NCBI GenBank assembly: GCA_017399915.1
Contig: JAFQAS010000058.1
Span: 62,001 to 126,000 of the forward strand
Length of the DNA: 64,000 nt
Direction of reading: 5' to 3'
Source of the DNA: Muribaculaceae bacterium
GTDB lineage: Bacteria > Bacteroidota > Bacteroidia > Bacteroidales > Muribaculaceae
Of this stretch, positions 35,723 to 45,412 are shown one piece after another. The stretch's first letter is position 1; each line of letters begins with the position of its first letter. The notes beneath the pieces were generated by a model. It had not been told where the DNA came from. It made no database searches and saw nothing but the letters and a program-made list of their open reading frames with translations. The translations under genes and the position numbers were made by a program.

Positions 35723-36676
35723 TTAAAATACTTTAATTGAAATGTATCTTTTTGGATTCTTTTTTATGTCGATAAATAGTGAGTCAAGATTTGTAACTGC
35801 ACCATTTAAATTATGATATAATTTATCATCATTCATAAGAAGACCCAATGAAGAGTTTTTGCTATTAAGTGATGTGTTTAATCCATTAATAGTTGTATTT
35901 ACTCCATCTAATGTGTTATTGAGATTTCCAGTGAGATTTTGTAGATTGTATGATACGGTGGCAATGTTTTCCATAGTAGAATCTATAGGGAGAGATTTTA
36001 GCTCGTTAGACACAACTGCTAAATCACTGGAAATGTCATTAAGGTTAGCTGTAAATCCGTCTACATTTTCCACCACGGGATTTAATGAGCCAATAAAATT
36101 ATTTAGCTTTTCAGTTGTGGCGCTTAGATTGGCGGTGATTTCATCTAATCTTTTAATTGATGCATATATGGCAGGGTTGGATACAATTGTATTAACCGAT
36201 GTGAGTAGGGTATCAACCTTAGGGATTATTGCAGTTACTTGGGGTAGAACTTCTTTTGTGACATTATCCATCAACCCAGATGGTGTGGCTCCTTCAATTT
36301 TGTCTCCAATTTCGTAAAATGATTTATCTCTTCCCATGTCGAGCATTATTGATGCCGAACCGAGTAGGTCGGCCGCTAATACGGCTTTTGTTCCATGAGG
36401 TAATTTTAGTTCTTTGTCAAGGCTTATTTCTACTAAAACATGTCCTGGGTTTTCGTATTCATATTGAATATCAAGAACTTGTCCTACTTTAAACCCGTTG
36501 ACTGTGACAGGAGAGGCAATGTCAAGACCTGCAACATTTGTGTATGAAATGTAATAGTGATTTTCGGGTTTAAAAACGTTTATGCCTTTAAGGAATTCTA
36601 TTCCGCAAAATAAAACGACAAGAGCAATTGCTACACAAATTCCTATAAGAACCTCTTTTTTGAAAATTTTCTTCAT
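35723..36676 (-). CDS. MCE-domain protein of the MlaD type
   Basis: 317 residues: one N-terminal membrane anchor (~9-28), an MCE domain (~37-115, with YTNVAGLDIASPVTVNGFKVGQV and the beta-rich hexamer core), then a long helical C-terminal region with heptad-like NL/LN repeats. Proteins of this kind form periplasmic lipid-shuttling rings with an ABC transporter. The ATPase and permease (MlaF/MlaE) are not adjacent here. It is co-transcribed with an N-acetylmuramoyl-L-alanine amidase 35 bases upstream, a pairing I recall from other Bacteroidota, suggesting coordination of wall and lipid work. Confidence 0.92.
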   Translation of the reverse strand: MKKIFKKEVLIGICVAIALVVLFCGIEFLKGINVFKPENHYYISYTNVAGLDIASPVTVNGFKVGQVLDIQYEYENPGHVLVEISLDKELKLPHGTKAVLAADLLGSASIMLDMGRDKSFYEIGDKIEGATPSGLMDNVTKEVLPQVTAIIPKVDTLLTSVNTIVSNPAIYASIKRLDEITANLSATTEKLNNFIGSLNPVVENVDGFTANLNDISSDLAVVSNELKSLPIDSTMENIATVSYNLQNLTGNLNNTLDGVNTTINGLNTSLNSKNSSLGLLMNDDKLYHNLNGAVTNLDSLFIDIKKNPKRYISIKVF

Positions 36677-36711
36677 TTTATTGTCTAATTTGTTTCTATT
36701 TCTTTTAATAA

Positions 36712-37929
36712 TTATTTTATGCGTCTCCCATCTTTGAATTTAACTATAAATGCATTTGGGAATTTATTTTTAACCTTGTTAAGTATCTTGGTTGCATCGT
36801 CAAGAGATGTGGTGCTTTCATATGTATATTTCCATAGACGACCATCTCGATACTTCCATATCGGATATAGCCCTTTGTATTCTTTAGATTCTTTTGTTAG
36901 CTCTTTGTCGCTAGTGAAGATTTGAATACGATATACTATTTCATCGTTGACGCCAATTTTATTTGATGTGGATATATTTTTTATGTCTTTTGTTTTTTCT
37001 TCTTTCGTATTTTTGTGTGTTATAGCTTCGCTATTAGCTTGAGTCTTCTTTTGTTGATTAGATTTGATATTTTTGTCTATTTTTTTTAGTGTTTTTTGGG
37101 GAGATTCTTTCGGTATTACATTTTTTTCTTGTTGAGATATTTGTTTTGAGTAAGTCGAATGATATTTAAAGAATGCATTGTAAATTGAGGTTGCAAGTTT
37201 TTCTTCGCCTTCGCTTGATGATAAAAATGCCTCTTGAGTAGGATTACATATAAAATCTAACTCGACTAAAATAGAGGGCATACTCGTTGCCCATAGAACC
37301 CAAAAGCCGGCTTGTCGAATGCCTCTATCGGCGCGCCCTGCAGTTTTTACGAGCTCCTTTTGCACATTGCCGGCGAATTCAATGCTTTGTAGCATATGTT
37401 TGTTTTGGTTCATTTCAAAGATGATATACGACTCTGTAGAGCTTGGATCAAATCCGCTATATGTAGTAGTGTAATCATTTTCTAATTTCATCACAGCGTT
37501 TTCGCGTTTTGCAACAGCAAGGTTATCTTCTGATTTGTGTAATCCTAAAGTAAATACAGATGCACCTGCTACATTTTCGCGACCTACTGTATTGATGTCG
37601 ACTGAGTTTACATGTATAGAGATAAACAAATCTCCCCCTGCTTTATTGGCAATATTAGCTCGTTGTTGAAGTGAGATGAATTTATCAGTTGTTCGAGTGT
37701 AAACTACTTTTACATCGTCTATCCCGTTTTCAATCTTATTCCCGAGAAGTTTTGCAACGGCTAAATTAATATTTTTTTCTTGAGCCTTAACCCCAATAGC
37801 TCCACTGTCATGACCTCCGTGTCCGGGATCTATGACGACAACGAAGTCACGCGCAAATATTGTTGTTGGGCATATAATGACAAACAACAATATTAATATT
37901 GACGATATTTTATTCAAGCATTTAGTCAT
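36712..37929 (-). CDS. N-acetylmuramoyl-L-alanine amidase (Amidase_3) with C-terminal SPOR-like domain
   Basis: 405 residues: signal peptide (cleavage near IFA, residue 26), Amidase_3 domain (~28-245) with zinc ligands in VIDPGHGGHDSG (H37), E51 and ISIHVNS (H105), a Lys/Gln-rich linker (~250-325) and a C-terminal domain (~330-405) of SPOR-like character (YRIQIFTSDKEL... FIVKFKDGRRIK). It splits the MurNAc-L-Ala bond of peptidoglycan, typically during cell separation, with the SPOR domain targeting it to denuded glycan at the septum. First gene of an operon with the MlaD-like gene; a -7 box lies 18 bases upstream. Confidence 0.92.
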   Translation of the reverse strand: MTKCLNKISSILILLFVIICPTTIFARDFVVVIDPGHGGHDSGAIGVKAQEKNINLAVAKLLGNKIENGIDDVKVVYTRTTDKFISLQQRANIANKAGGDLFISIHVNSVDINTVGRENVAGASVFTLGLHKSEDNLAVAKRENAVMKLENDYTTTYSGFDPSSTESYIIFEMNQNKHMLQSIEFAGNVQKELVKTAGRADRGIRQAGFWVLWATSMPSILVELDFICNPTQEAFLSSSEGEEKLATSIYNAFFKYHSTYSKQISQQEKNVIPKESPQKTLKKIDKNIKSNQQKKTQANSEAITHKNTKEEKTKDIKNISTSNKIGVNDEIVYRIQIFTSDKELTKESKEYKGLYPIWKYRDGRLWKYTYESTTSLDDATKILNKVKNKFPNAFIVKFKDGRRIK

Positions 37930-37946
37930 TGTTGCAAAAATTAGTG

Positions 37947-37954
37947 CAAATTTA
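37947..37954 (-). promoter_or_regulatory. -7 box of the amidase-MCE operon
   Basis: TAAATTTG on the minus strand, a perfect TAnnTTTG, 18 bases before the start codon. Confidence 0.55.
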
Positions 37955-38035
37955 AGAAATAACGTTCGATTTCACATTGTAGTTTTGTGTTTTTTTGTCA
38001 ATACATTAATAAATATAGGCGAATTTGGATATAAA

Positions 38036-38068
38036 TTTGCGCTTTTTGATGAAATTCTTGTACCTTTG
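38036..38068 (+). promoter_or_regulatory. Promoter of the gldB-like gene, both boxes
   Basis: TTTG at 38036-38039, then 21 bases, then TACCTTTG at 38061-38068: a full match to the Bacteroidota consensus. The start codon is 22 bases further. Confidence 0.8.
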
Positions 38069-38089
38069 TAATATTAAAATTTTACAAAA

Positions 38090-39103
38090 ATGAAAAAGAT
38101 AGTTATTACAGCAATTCTTGCAATTACAGCTTTTATGGTTATTCCTTCGTGTGGAGGAGAATCAAAGAATGAGTCAATTCAGAATGTGGGTAAATATACC
38201 CCAAAGAAAGTCAATAGATTGGATAAGACTATATATGAATATTCAAAATCAGGAAATCAAGAATTGCTGAATGATTCAATAACATCATACGGAGTATCGG
38301 CAGTTAATACTATGCTTAATATGGGGCATCCCGATGATTCTGCATTTGTAAAATATGTAGGTTCAGATGTTGTTAAAATATTTACCCCTGAGGTGGAAAA
38401 ACTATATTCAAATCTTGATGAGTTGGAAAACTTGTTAGGTGGGGTTGAAGAAAATATGATAAAGGAATTAGATGGTTTGAAATTGTGTGACATTTATTCT
38501 ATAGTGTCATCAAATCGACATCATTCGATATATATGTCTGATTCGACAACTATGTTGCTCGTTCTAAATCAATACTTAGGTAAAAATCATGATGCTTATA
38601 AAGGATTTGATGAATATATAAAAGCAAATAAAGAATCTATATTTATGCCTTATGATATTGTGGAGGCGTATATTGCTAATACAAAATATGCGTTTGTTCC
38701 AAATGGTACAGAAACACTTTTAAATCGCATGCTTTATCAAGGGGCGTTGGTTGAAGCAAAGATGCGTTTAGTACCGGGTGCTTCAATGGCTTTGGCTTTG
38801 GGGTATAGTGACGAACAATTTAAATGGCTCGAAGATAATGAACAAAAAGCATGGGACGTAATTGTTTCTAAAAATTTGCTTTATTCTACAGCTCCCTCTG
38901 ATGTAGACCAGTTGTTGTCTCCGGCTCCTGCAACAACTATAATTAATGCGAATGCTCCAGGTCGTGCCGGTCGTTACTTTGGTTATAAAATCGTAAAGGC
39001 ATATCTTGATAAAAATCCCAAAACAACACTTCCTCAACTCTTCTCGCCCGAATTTTACGCTGACCAGCAATCATTTATCACATCGGGTTACCAAGGGAAA
39101 TGA
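38090..39103 (+). CDS. gldB: GldB-like lipoprotein
   Basis: 337 residues with a lipoprotein signal peptide ending in PSCGG (C21). The central NRLDKTIYEYS segment and the C-terminal half (MLYQGALVEAKMRLVPGAS, GYSDEQFKWLEDNEQKAW, NLLYST, and PGRAGRYFGYKIVKAYLDKNP) agree with the gliding-motility lipoprotein GldB family as I know it. GldB is found widely in Bacteroidota, including non-gliding species, and is associated with the type IX secretion/gliding apparatus; its biochemical role is unclear. It stands alone, with a textbook promoter and its own terminator. Its presence fits the sorting-tail proteins at 2.7-11.2 kb. Confidence 0.82.
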   Translation: MKKIVITAILAITAFMVIPSCGGESKNESIQNVGKYTPKKVNRLDKTIYEYSKSGNQELLNDSITSYGVSAVNTMLNMGHPDDSAFVKYVGSDVVKIFTPEVEKLYSNLDELENLLGGVEENMIKELDGLKLCDIYSIVSSNRHHSIYMSDSTTMLLVLNQYLGKNHDAYKGFDEYIKANKESIFMPYDIVEAYIANTKYAFVPNGTETLLNRMLYQGALVEAKMRLVPGASMALALGYSDEQFKWLEDNEQKAWDVIVSKNLLYSTAPSDVDQLLSPAPATTIINANAPGRAGRYFGYKIVKAYLDKNPKTTLPQLFSPEFYADQQSFITSGYQGK

Positions 39104-39136
39104 AAGTAAAGATAATGTTGTTAAAATAATAAAAAT

Positions 39137-39166
39137 AATGTGACCATTACGCGGTCACATTGTTTT
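39137..39166. terminator. Terminator between convergent gldB and priA
   Basis: A perfect 9-base stem (AATGTGACC / GGTCACATT), T-run on the plus side and A-rich run on the other. Confidence 0.75.
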
Positions 39167-39184
39167 TATATAGGGAACGATAAT

Positions 39185-41662
39185 TTACATAGGGTCGACA
39201 TCGTAATAAACAATCATACCTTTCATTCGAGGGAGTTGATGCATTTGCTCGTAGGTGTTGCGTAATATTTTCTTTACCTTTGCCATGGATGCATTTGTCT
39301 CTACCTTAAGCATAATTTTGCGAATGTATAATGATTGTATTCGAGAAATTATAGGTTCTTCAGGGCCAAATACTCTGTTCCCAAATAGTTGTCGTAAATG
39401 AGAAGCATATATTGTTGCAATCTCTGAGAGGGTATTGTTGTCTCGATGTTTAAGGTATATGTATATAACTCGGGTGAATGGGGGATAATTAAATTCTTTG
39501 CGTTCTTCGATTTCATGATTGAAAAATCCCGTGTAGTCATGATTCTTTAAAAAATCAATTATTGGGTGAGAGGGATTTGACGTTTGTACAATAACTTTGC
39601 CTTGAGTGTTACGCCTACCGGCACGTCCTGAAACTTGTTCAAGCATATTATAAGCTCTTTCGGCCGATCTAAAATCGGGAAAGTTAATCAATCTATCGGC
39701 ATTAAGAACTGTAACAAGGCTAACTCCTCCAAAATCAAGACCTTTTGTTACCATTTGAGTGCCTACTAAGATGTTGGCCTTGTGATTTGAAAAATCTTCA
39801 ATGATATTCTCGTAGTTGTCTTTGTTGCGAGTGGTGTCAAGGTCCATTCTGAGAATTTTATGCTCAGGAAATAGATTTGCTACTTCTTCTTCAATACGTT
39901 CGGTGCCGTAGCCCAGAATCTCAACAGCAGGTTCTTTACACGCCGGGCATATTGTAGGAAGAGGATATGAGGCACCACAATAATGGCAGATAAGTTGGTT
40001 TTGAAAGCGGTGATAGGTAAGCGAGACATCGCAATGCTCGCATTTGGGTGTCCAAGCACATTGCTTGCATCGAGCCATTGGTGCAAATCCTCGACGATTA
40101 TGGAATACTATAATCTGATTTTTATTATTGAGAGCTTCATTCGCCGCATCGATAGTTGGTTTTGCAAACGAGCCATTTGTGAGATATCGTTTTCTTGCAA
40201 TTGTCATGTCAACGGTCTCAATTTGAGGGAGTGTGACATTCTCATATCTTGTGAGTAGCTCAACGAAGCCAAATTTACCTGTTTTTGCCTTATAATATGT
40301 TTCAATAGAAGGAGTGGCGCTCCCGAGCAGAGTTTTTGCCCCATGCATTGATGCTAATACAATAGCAACGTCGCGAGCGTTGTATCTTGGTGCCGGGTCA
40401 TATTGTTTGTAGCTTGATTCATGTTCTTCGTCGACAATTACTATACCTAAATTGCTGAATGGCAAAAAAAGTGATGAGCGAGCGCCTATAACTACACATG
40501 GTTCGTCTTCAGTTAGGAGCTTTTTCCAAATATCCACTCTTTCATTGTCGGAAAATCGCGAGTGATATATGAGTACTCTTTCTCCAAAAACTTTTTGAAG
40601 TCGATGAGTGAGTTGTGTGGTGAGTGCAATTTCCGGAACAAGGAATAATGCTTGCTTGCTTTGCTGAAGAATTCTTGATAATAAGTGGATATATATTTCT
40701 GTTTTACCACTTGATGTTACTCCATGTAGTAGGGTAATTGCGTGTTCTGAAAAAGAGTCCGTGATTGAGTTTAGAGCATTCTCTTGAGCTTCGCTTAATG
40801 TGGGGAGTTTGTATGTTACAACTCCACTGAATTGAAATCGATTAATCTCTTTTTTGTATACCTCAATAATACCTTTTTTAGCTAACGCTGATATAATTGC
40901 AGTTGTGACTCCGGTACGCTCTAATAGTTGCGCTCTTGATACCTCAAGGGTTTCTGCTCCCTTACGAGTGAAGCCACTCATTTCAATTAGAGCAAGGAGA
41001 AGTGTTTCTTGTTTCTTTGCACCTTTGACTGCATCAAAGGCCTTGTGTAAGCCATCGCTATCGCCTGGCTCAGCCATTAGTTTTATATATGTTTCTTTTT
41101 TTGATCGATAACGCTCAATGAGTTTTTCTGATACGATTACAGCTCCGATTGAGATTAGATGATTTATTATGTTTAGCGAATTTTTGAACCCTGTTTTTTT
41201 TTCAATATCCGAAGTGGATAATTTACCTTCATGCTCAAGGAGTTGGCAAATAATTACTTCTCTTTCGCTTAACCGGTTTTCTTCATCTTCTTCAAAATCT
41301 TTGTCAAGCTCAATAAATGTTTCGCTTTCAACTTTTAGTCCGGCAGGAACTGCAGCTTTGTAAACATCACCTATAGAACAAAGGTAGTATTCACTTATCC
41401 AATGCCATAGTTTTAGTTGTGGGTGCTTTGTTATAGAAAAATCGTCGAGTATTGAAACTATGTCTTTTACCTCATATCCTTCAGGAGCGATAGGAGAGAT
41501 TGATTCAATAATGCCGGTGTAAAATTTTTTTGAGCCAAATTGCACGATAACACGTTGTCCAACCTTTATTCGTTGAACCATATCTTCTGGAATACGATAT
41601 GTAAAAGTCGCATTAAGAGGAAGGGGTAATATTACTTCGGCATATTGTTGAGGCATTTGCAA
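39185..41662 (-). CDS. priA: Primosomal protein N' (replication restart helicase PriA)
   Basis: Reloads the replisome at stalled forks. The 825 residues show the N-terminal 3'-DNA-binding domain (~1-105), a winged-helix insert, Walker A GVTSSGKTE (314-322), DEEH box (411-414), GSATPS and the zinc-binding cysteines C532/C535/C541/C544/C559/C562/C572/C575, then helicase lobe 2 and a C-terminal domain. All key residues are present. It is the last of three co-directed genes, 19 bases after the second M48 protease gene. Confidence 0.97.
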   Translation of the reverse strand: MQMPQQYAEVILPLPLNATFTYRIPEDMVQRIKVGQRVIVQFGSKKFYTGIIESISPIAPEGYEVKDIVSILDDFSITKHPQLKLWHWISEYYLCSIGDVYKAAVPAGLKVESETFIELDKDFEEDEENRLSEREVIICQLLEHEGKLSTSDIEKKTGFKNSLNIINHLISIGAVIVSEKLIERYRSKKETYIKLMAEPGDSDGLHKAFDAVKGAKKQETLLLALIEMSGFTRKGAETLEVSRAQLLERTGVTTAIISALAKKGIIEVYKKEINRFQFSGVVTYKLPTLSEAQENALNSITDSFSEHAITLLHGVTSSGKTEIYIHLLSRILQQSKQALFLVPEIALTTQLTHRLQKVFGERVLIYHSRFSDNERVDIWKKLLTEDEPCVVIGARSSLFLPFSNLGIVIVDEEHESSYKQYDPAPRYNARDVAIVLASMHGAKTLLGSATPSIETYYKAKTGKFGFVELLTRYENVTLPQIETVDMTIARKRYLTNGSFAKPTIDAANEALNNKNQIIVFHNRRGFAPMARCKQCAWTPKCEHCDVSLTYHRFQNQLICHYCGASYPLPTICPACKEPAVEILGYGTERIEEEVANLFPEHKILRMDLDTTRNKDNYENIIEDFSNHKANILVGTQMVTKGLDFGGVSLVTVLNADRLINFPDFRSAERAYNMLEQVSGRAGRRNTQGKVIVQTSNPSHPIIDFLKNHDYTGFFNHEIEERKEFNYPPFTRVIYIYLKHRDNNTLSEIATIYASHLRQLFGNRVFGPEEPIISRIQSLYIRKIMLKVETNASMAKVKKILRNTYEQMHQLPRMKGMIVYYDVDPM

Positions 41663-41681
41663 TATTCTAGTTTTATGAAAT

Positions 41682-42458
41682 TTATAAATAGCCTTCTCGT
41701 TTTGCTTTTTGCTTCATTCTTGCTACTCGGTCATCAATGTTTGGGTGGGTAGAGAATAGTTGCAAAAGAGCCTCGGAATATGACGATCCTGGATTGTCTT
41801 GTAATGATTTAAGTTTCTGCAAAGCTTTTGCCATTGCGCGAGGATTCTTGCCATGACTCTTTAAAAAGTTATAACCATAGTCGTCGGCGGCATATTCTTG
41901 TTGACGTGAATAACTTGCGTTGAGATATGCTTCACTTAGTTGGCCTAATGAAGAACTCGTAAAGACATTGGCTTTGTAGCTAAATGCTGAAACTCCATCC
42001 ATTATTGCTGAAGTGAGTAACGCATTTTTAAATGCTTCTTTTGAGTCGCGATTGGCGATGTGTCCTATCTCATGTCCGATTACACCAAGCACTTCTTCGT
42101 CTGTCATGATATCAAGGAGTCCGGTAAATACACGAATGCTTCCATCGGGGCACGCAAACGCATTTACGTCGTTGGTTTGATAGGCTTTAAAGTTTAGTTT
42201 TATCCCATTTGCCGAAGTTAATCCTTTTGTAAGGCGTTTAAGACGAATTGAATACTTGCTGCTATTCTTGCATGCATAGCTGCTTGCGTCGAGTTGGGTT
42301 ATATAATCTTTTACATATGCTGCCATATCAGCATCGGTGATGGTGTAAGCTTGATATGCTTTAGCCGCCCCCGAAATAATGCGTCCCCAACGTTGTGCAT
42401 TTGAGATAGGAGAAGTAAAGATAACGGAAAAAATTATGAGAAAAAAGATTCGTTTCAT
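41682..42458 (-). CDS. M48 family zinc metalloprotease, second paralogue
   Basis: 258 residues with a signal peptide (cleavage near SNA, residue 21). The M48 motif is HEIGH at 129-133 (H129, E130, H133), and third zinc ligand E188 is in RQQEYAADDYGY. Members related to LoiP/YcaL/BepA are periplasmic or outer-membrane quality-control proteases. It is closely similar to the next gene upstream, sharing VNAFACPDGSIRV and TD(E/D)EVLGVIGHEIGHIANRDSK; unlike that one it appears to be a soluble periplasmic protein, as no lipobox is seen. It is 9 bases from its paralogue and 19 from priA. Confidence 0.92.
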   Translation of the reverse strand: MKRIFFLIIFSVIFTSPISNAQRWGRIISGAAKAYQAYTITDADMAAYVKDYITQLDASSYACKNSSKYSIRLKRLTKGLTSANGIKLNFKAYQTNDVNAFACPDGSIRVFTGLLDIMTDEEVLGVIGHEIGHIANRDSKEAFKNALLTSAIMDGVSAFSYKANVFTSSSLGQLSEAYLNASYSRQQEYAADDYGYNFLKSHGKNPRAMAKALQKLKSLQDNPGSSYSEALLQLFSTHPNIDDRVARMKQKAKREGYL

Positions 42459-42467
42459 CTTCTTGGG

Positions 42468-43250
42468 TTATTTTATATATCCGTCTTTTTTCGCACGTTT
42501 TTCCATGCGATCAATTCGCTTGTCTAATTCGGGGTGGGTTGAGAATAGTTGATTTATAATATTGGAACTTGATGTTGATGCTCCTTGCAATTGCTGAAGT
42601 TTCTTAAAAGATAAAACCATTGCGTATGGGTTTTTATTGTGTTTTTTTAAGAACTCATACCCATATTCATCGGCTGCATATTCTTGTTTTTGAGAATAGT
42701 TCGCATTTAGGAACGATTCACCCAAGGCGCCGAGTTCAGAGTCGGTGAGTAGGGCTGCTGTGCTTCCTGTTGATGCAATGCCATCTTTAAGTGCCGATGT
42801 CAATAAAGAGTTTTTGAATGCATCTTTTGAATCGCGATTAGCAATATGTCCAATTTCATGCCCGATTACTCCAAGGACTTCGTCATCGGTCATTATATCC
42901 ATTAACCCGGAATAAACTCTAATGCTTCCATCGGGGCAAGCAAATGCGTTGACATCTCGAGTATTATATACTTTAAAATTTAAAGGTATGCCATTTGCTT
43001 CGGTTAGCCCGGCTGTGAGTTTGCGTAATCGTTTAGTGTAAGCGTTACTTTCGCTACACACCTTGTTTGCAGCATCGGTTTGAGCAATATAGTCTTTAAC
43101 ATATGCTGCCATCTGAGCATCTGTAATAGTGTATGCTTGTATTATTTTAGTTGTGCCGGATAATAGGCGAGTCTGGTCAATTTGTGATATAGATGTGCAC
43201 GAAAATAAAAAGAGTGGAGCTAAAGCTAATGTGATGATAATTTTTTTCAT
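42468..43250 (-). CDS. M48 family zinc metalloprotease lipoprotein, first paralogue
   Basis: 260 residues. The signal peptide ends in LFSC (C18), a plausible lipobox although Phe at -2 is less common. HEIGH is at 131-135 (H131, E132, H135) and third ligand E190 in KQEYAADEYGY. It is the first gene of the three-gene operon and a tandem duplicate of the next; only this copy seems lipid-anchored. A periplasmic proteolytic role in outer-membrane quality control is inferred from LoiP/BepA relatives. Confidence 0.92.
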   Translation of the reverse strand: MKKIIITLALAPLFLFSCTSISQIDQTRLLSGTTKIIQAYTITDAQMAAYVKDYIAQTDAANKVCSESNAYTKRLRKLTAGLTEANGIPLNFKVYNTRDVNAFACPDGSIRVYSGLMDIMTDDEVLGVIGHEIGHIANRDSKDAFKNSLLTSALKDGIASTGSTAALLTDSELGALGESFLNANYSQKQEYAADEYGYEFLKKHNKNPYAMVLSFKKLQQLQGASTSSSNIINQLFSTHPELDKRIDRMEKRAKKDGYIK

Positions 43251-43286
43251 GAAATTTTAAAGAATAAAGATGTTTTATTTGTTCTA

Positions 43287-43294
43287 CAAAAATA
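43287..43294 (-). promoter_or_regulatory. -7 box of the M48-M48-priA operon
   Basis: TATTTTTG on the minus strand, a perfect TAnnTTTG, 37 bases before the start codon; an ATTG occurs about 20 bases further upstream in the place of the -33 box. Confidence 0.55.
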
Positions 43295-43409
43295 ATAAAA
43301 ATAAGTCAAATATGCAATTTGCAATAAAACAATATTGAGGGATTTATTTAATTAGCTGAATAAGTGAATAAAAAATACATAAAAATTTCCGTAATTAAGA
43401 TTAATGTAG

Positions 43410-43417
43410 TAAATTTG
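43410..43417 (+). promoter_or_regulatory. -7 box of the galM operon
   Basis: TAAATTTG, a perfect TAnnTTTG, 23 bases before the ATG at 43441. Confidence 0.55.
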
Positions 43418-43440
43418 CAAAGCAATTAGGCGTTGTGAAA

Positions 43441-44484
43441 ATGGAGATTTTAACCAAGACATCAATGACCTCTAAAGGAGAGGCTAAATTATATACAATA
43501 ACTAATAACTCCGGAGCCAAAGTGACATTGTCGTCAATTGGAGCGGGAGTTGTTTCTGTTATAGTGCCTGACAAAAATGGAGATTTGGCAGATGTAACAC
43601 TTGGATATTCATCTATTGAGGATTATTTATATGATGGTCCTTGTTGTGGAAAGACAGCGGGACGCTATGCCAATAGAATTGCTCGTGGAGTATTTTCGAT
43701 AGATGGTGCTGAATATCATTTAGCGGTAAATTGTGGCCCCAATGCATTACATGGCGGTCCCGAAGGATTTCAAAATCAGATATGGGATTCTGAAGTTGAA
43801 AACAATAGAGTTATATTCACAAGAGTAAGTCCTGATGGCGAAGAAGGATATCCTGGCAATCTCTTTGTTAAGGTATCATATTATTGGAGTGAAAATAATG
43901 AATTGGAAATAGAGTATTCAGCAACAACTGACAAAAAAACGATTGTGAATCTCACAAATCATTGTTATTGGAATTTATCGGGAGAGGATAATGGTTGTGC
44001 TTTAAATCACAAACTTTGGTTGGCTTGTAGTAAGTATTTGCCCACTGATGATACTTTAGTCCCAACAGGAGAATACGCTCCCGTATGCTCTTCTCCAATG
44101 GATTTTACATCATTAAAGGCTCTTCGAGTAGATATCAAAGCTGATTTCCCCGCAATTATATATGGCAAAGGATATGATAATTGTTGGTCTATCGATAATT
44201 GGGTTAGAGGTAAATTAAAACATGTAGCCAAGTTAATCGATGATAATAGCGGAAGGGTTCTTGATGTGTATTCAACTCAACCTGCGGTTCAAGTTTATAC
44301 CGGAAATTGGTTGACCGGATCACCTCTCAGTAAAAGTGGCAAAGAATATAATGATTATGACGCTGTGGCAATAGAGTGTCAAGCAATGCCCGATGCTCCC
44401 AATCATTCAAATTTTCCTTCTACATTGCTTTGCCCTAATGAGGAATATAAAGAGAAAATAATATATAAGTTTACAACAAAATAG
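43441..44484 (+). CDS. galM: Aldose 1-epimerase (galactose mutarotase)
   Basis: Interconverts alpha and beta anomers of hexoses, feeding sugar into glycolysis or the Leloir pathway. The 347 residues show the GalM beta-sandwich with CCGKTAGRYANRIARG, NCGPNALHGGPEGF, the catalytic His in NLTNHCYWNLSG and the catalytic Glu in VAIECQAMPDAPN. ATG at 43441 is preferred to the GTG at 43435; the difference is two codons. No signal peptide, so cytoplasmic. It leads a three-gene operon with a sugar nucleotidyltransferase-like gene 11 bases downstream. Confidence 0.94.
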   Translation: MEILTKTSMTSKGEAKLYTITNNSGAKVTLSSIGAGVVSVIVPDKNGDLADVTLGYSSIEDYLYDGPCCGKTAGRYANRIARGVFSIDGAEYHLAVNCGPNALHGGPEGFQNQIWDSEVENNRVIFTRVSPDGEEGYPGNLFVKVSYYWSENNELEIEYSATTDKKTIVNLTNHCYWNLSGEDNGCALNHKLWLACSKYLPTDDTLVPTGEYAPVCSSPMDFTSLKALRVDIKADFPAIIYGKGYDNCWSIDNWVRGKLKHVAKLIDDNSGRVLDVYSTQPAVQVYTGNWLTGSPLSKSGKEYNDYDAVAIECQAMPDAPNHSNFPSTLLCPNEEYKEKIIYKFTTK

Positions 44485-44495
44485 ATATAATAATT

Positions 44496-45401
44496 ATGAT
44501 AAAACCAACATTATTTGTGCTTGCAGCCGGAATGGGTAGCCGTTATGGTGGATTAAAGCAATTAGATGGGGTAGGCCCTAATGGAGAGACTATTATGGAC
44601 TATTCTATATATGATGCAATCCAGGCCGGTTTTGGAAAAGTTGTGTTTGTGATTCGTCACGATTTTGAGCAAGAATTTAATGATGCTGTATTGTCAAAAT
44701 ATAAAGGTCATATAGATGTAGATGTAGTGTTTCAATCGATTGATGCTTTGCCCGAAGGTTATAAATGCCCAGAAGGTAGAGAAAAACCATGGGGCACAAA
44801 TCATGCTGTATTGATGGGGAAAGGATCAATAAATGAGCCCTTTGCTGTGATTAATGCAGATGACTTTTATAGTCGTGATGCATATGTGGTAATTGCCAAA
44901 GAGTTATGCAAACCTCGTGATAAGAAAGGCGACTATTGTATGGTTGGCTTTAGAGTAGGTAATACTATAACTGAGAATGGGACGGTATCTCGTGGCGTTT
45001 GTTCCGATAAAGATGGTTTTTTGGCATCAGTAACTGAGCGAGGATCAATTCATGCAAATGAAAACGGAGAGATTGTATATCCCGATGTTGATGGAAAAGA
45101 AAATGTTCTAGATCCGATGACTCCGGTATCAATGAATTTTTGGGGCTTTACTCCTGATTATTTTGACTTTAGTGAAAGAGAATTTATAAAATTTCTTGAC
45201 ACAAGAATAGATGAGCCAAAATCAGAGTATTTTATTCCAACGGTAGTAGATACTCTAATAAAGAATGGCGAGGCAACTGTAAAACTACTTGACACTGATG
45301 CTAAATGGTTTGGTGTAACATATGCCGAAGATCGTCCCGGTGTAGTGGCAAAATTGGCAGAACTACACGCTCAAGGCATATATCCTACTAAATTGTTCTA
45401 A
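44496..45401 (+). CDS. Sugar-phosphate nucleotidyltransferase-like protein
   Basis: 301 residues with the N-terminal nucleotide-binding motif LFVLAAGMGSRYGGLKQLDGVGPNGETI and the AVINADDFY metal-site motif of the GT-A-like NTP-transferase fold. This is the group usually annotated only as nucleotidyltransferase in Bacteroidota. The substrate is unknown; with galM upstream, a hexose-1-phosphate is plausible. It lies 11 bases after galM and 11 before a tRNA-dihydrouridine synthase gene. Confidence 0.85.
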   Translation: MIKPTLFVLAAGMGSRYGGLKQLDGVGPNGETIMDYSIYDAIQAGFGKVVFVIRHDFEQEFNDAVLSKYKGHIDVDVVFQSIDALPEGYKCPEGREKPWGTNHAVLMGKGSINEPFAVINADDFYSRDAYVVIAKELCKPRDKKGDYCMVGFRVGNTITENGTVSRGVCSDKDGFLASVTERGSIHANENGEIVYPDVDGKENVLDPMTPVSMNFWGFTPDYFDFSEREFIKFLDTRIDEPKSEYFIPTVVDTLIKNGEATVKLLDTDAKWFGVTYAEDRPGVVAKLAELHAQGIYPTKLF

Positions 45402-45412
45402 ACAAAGGAGCA

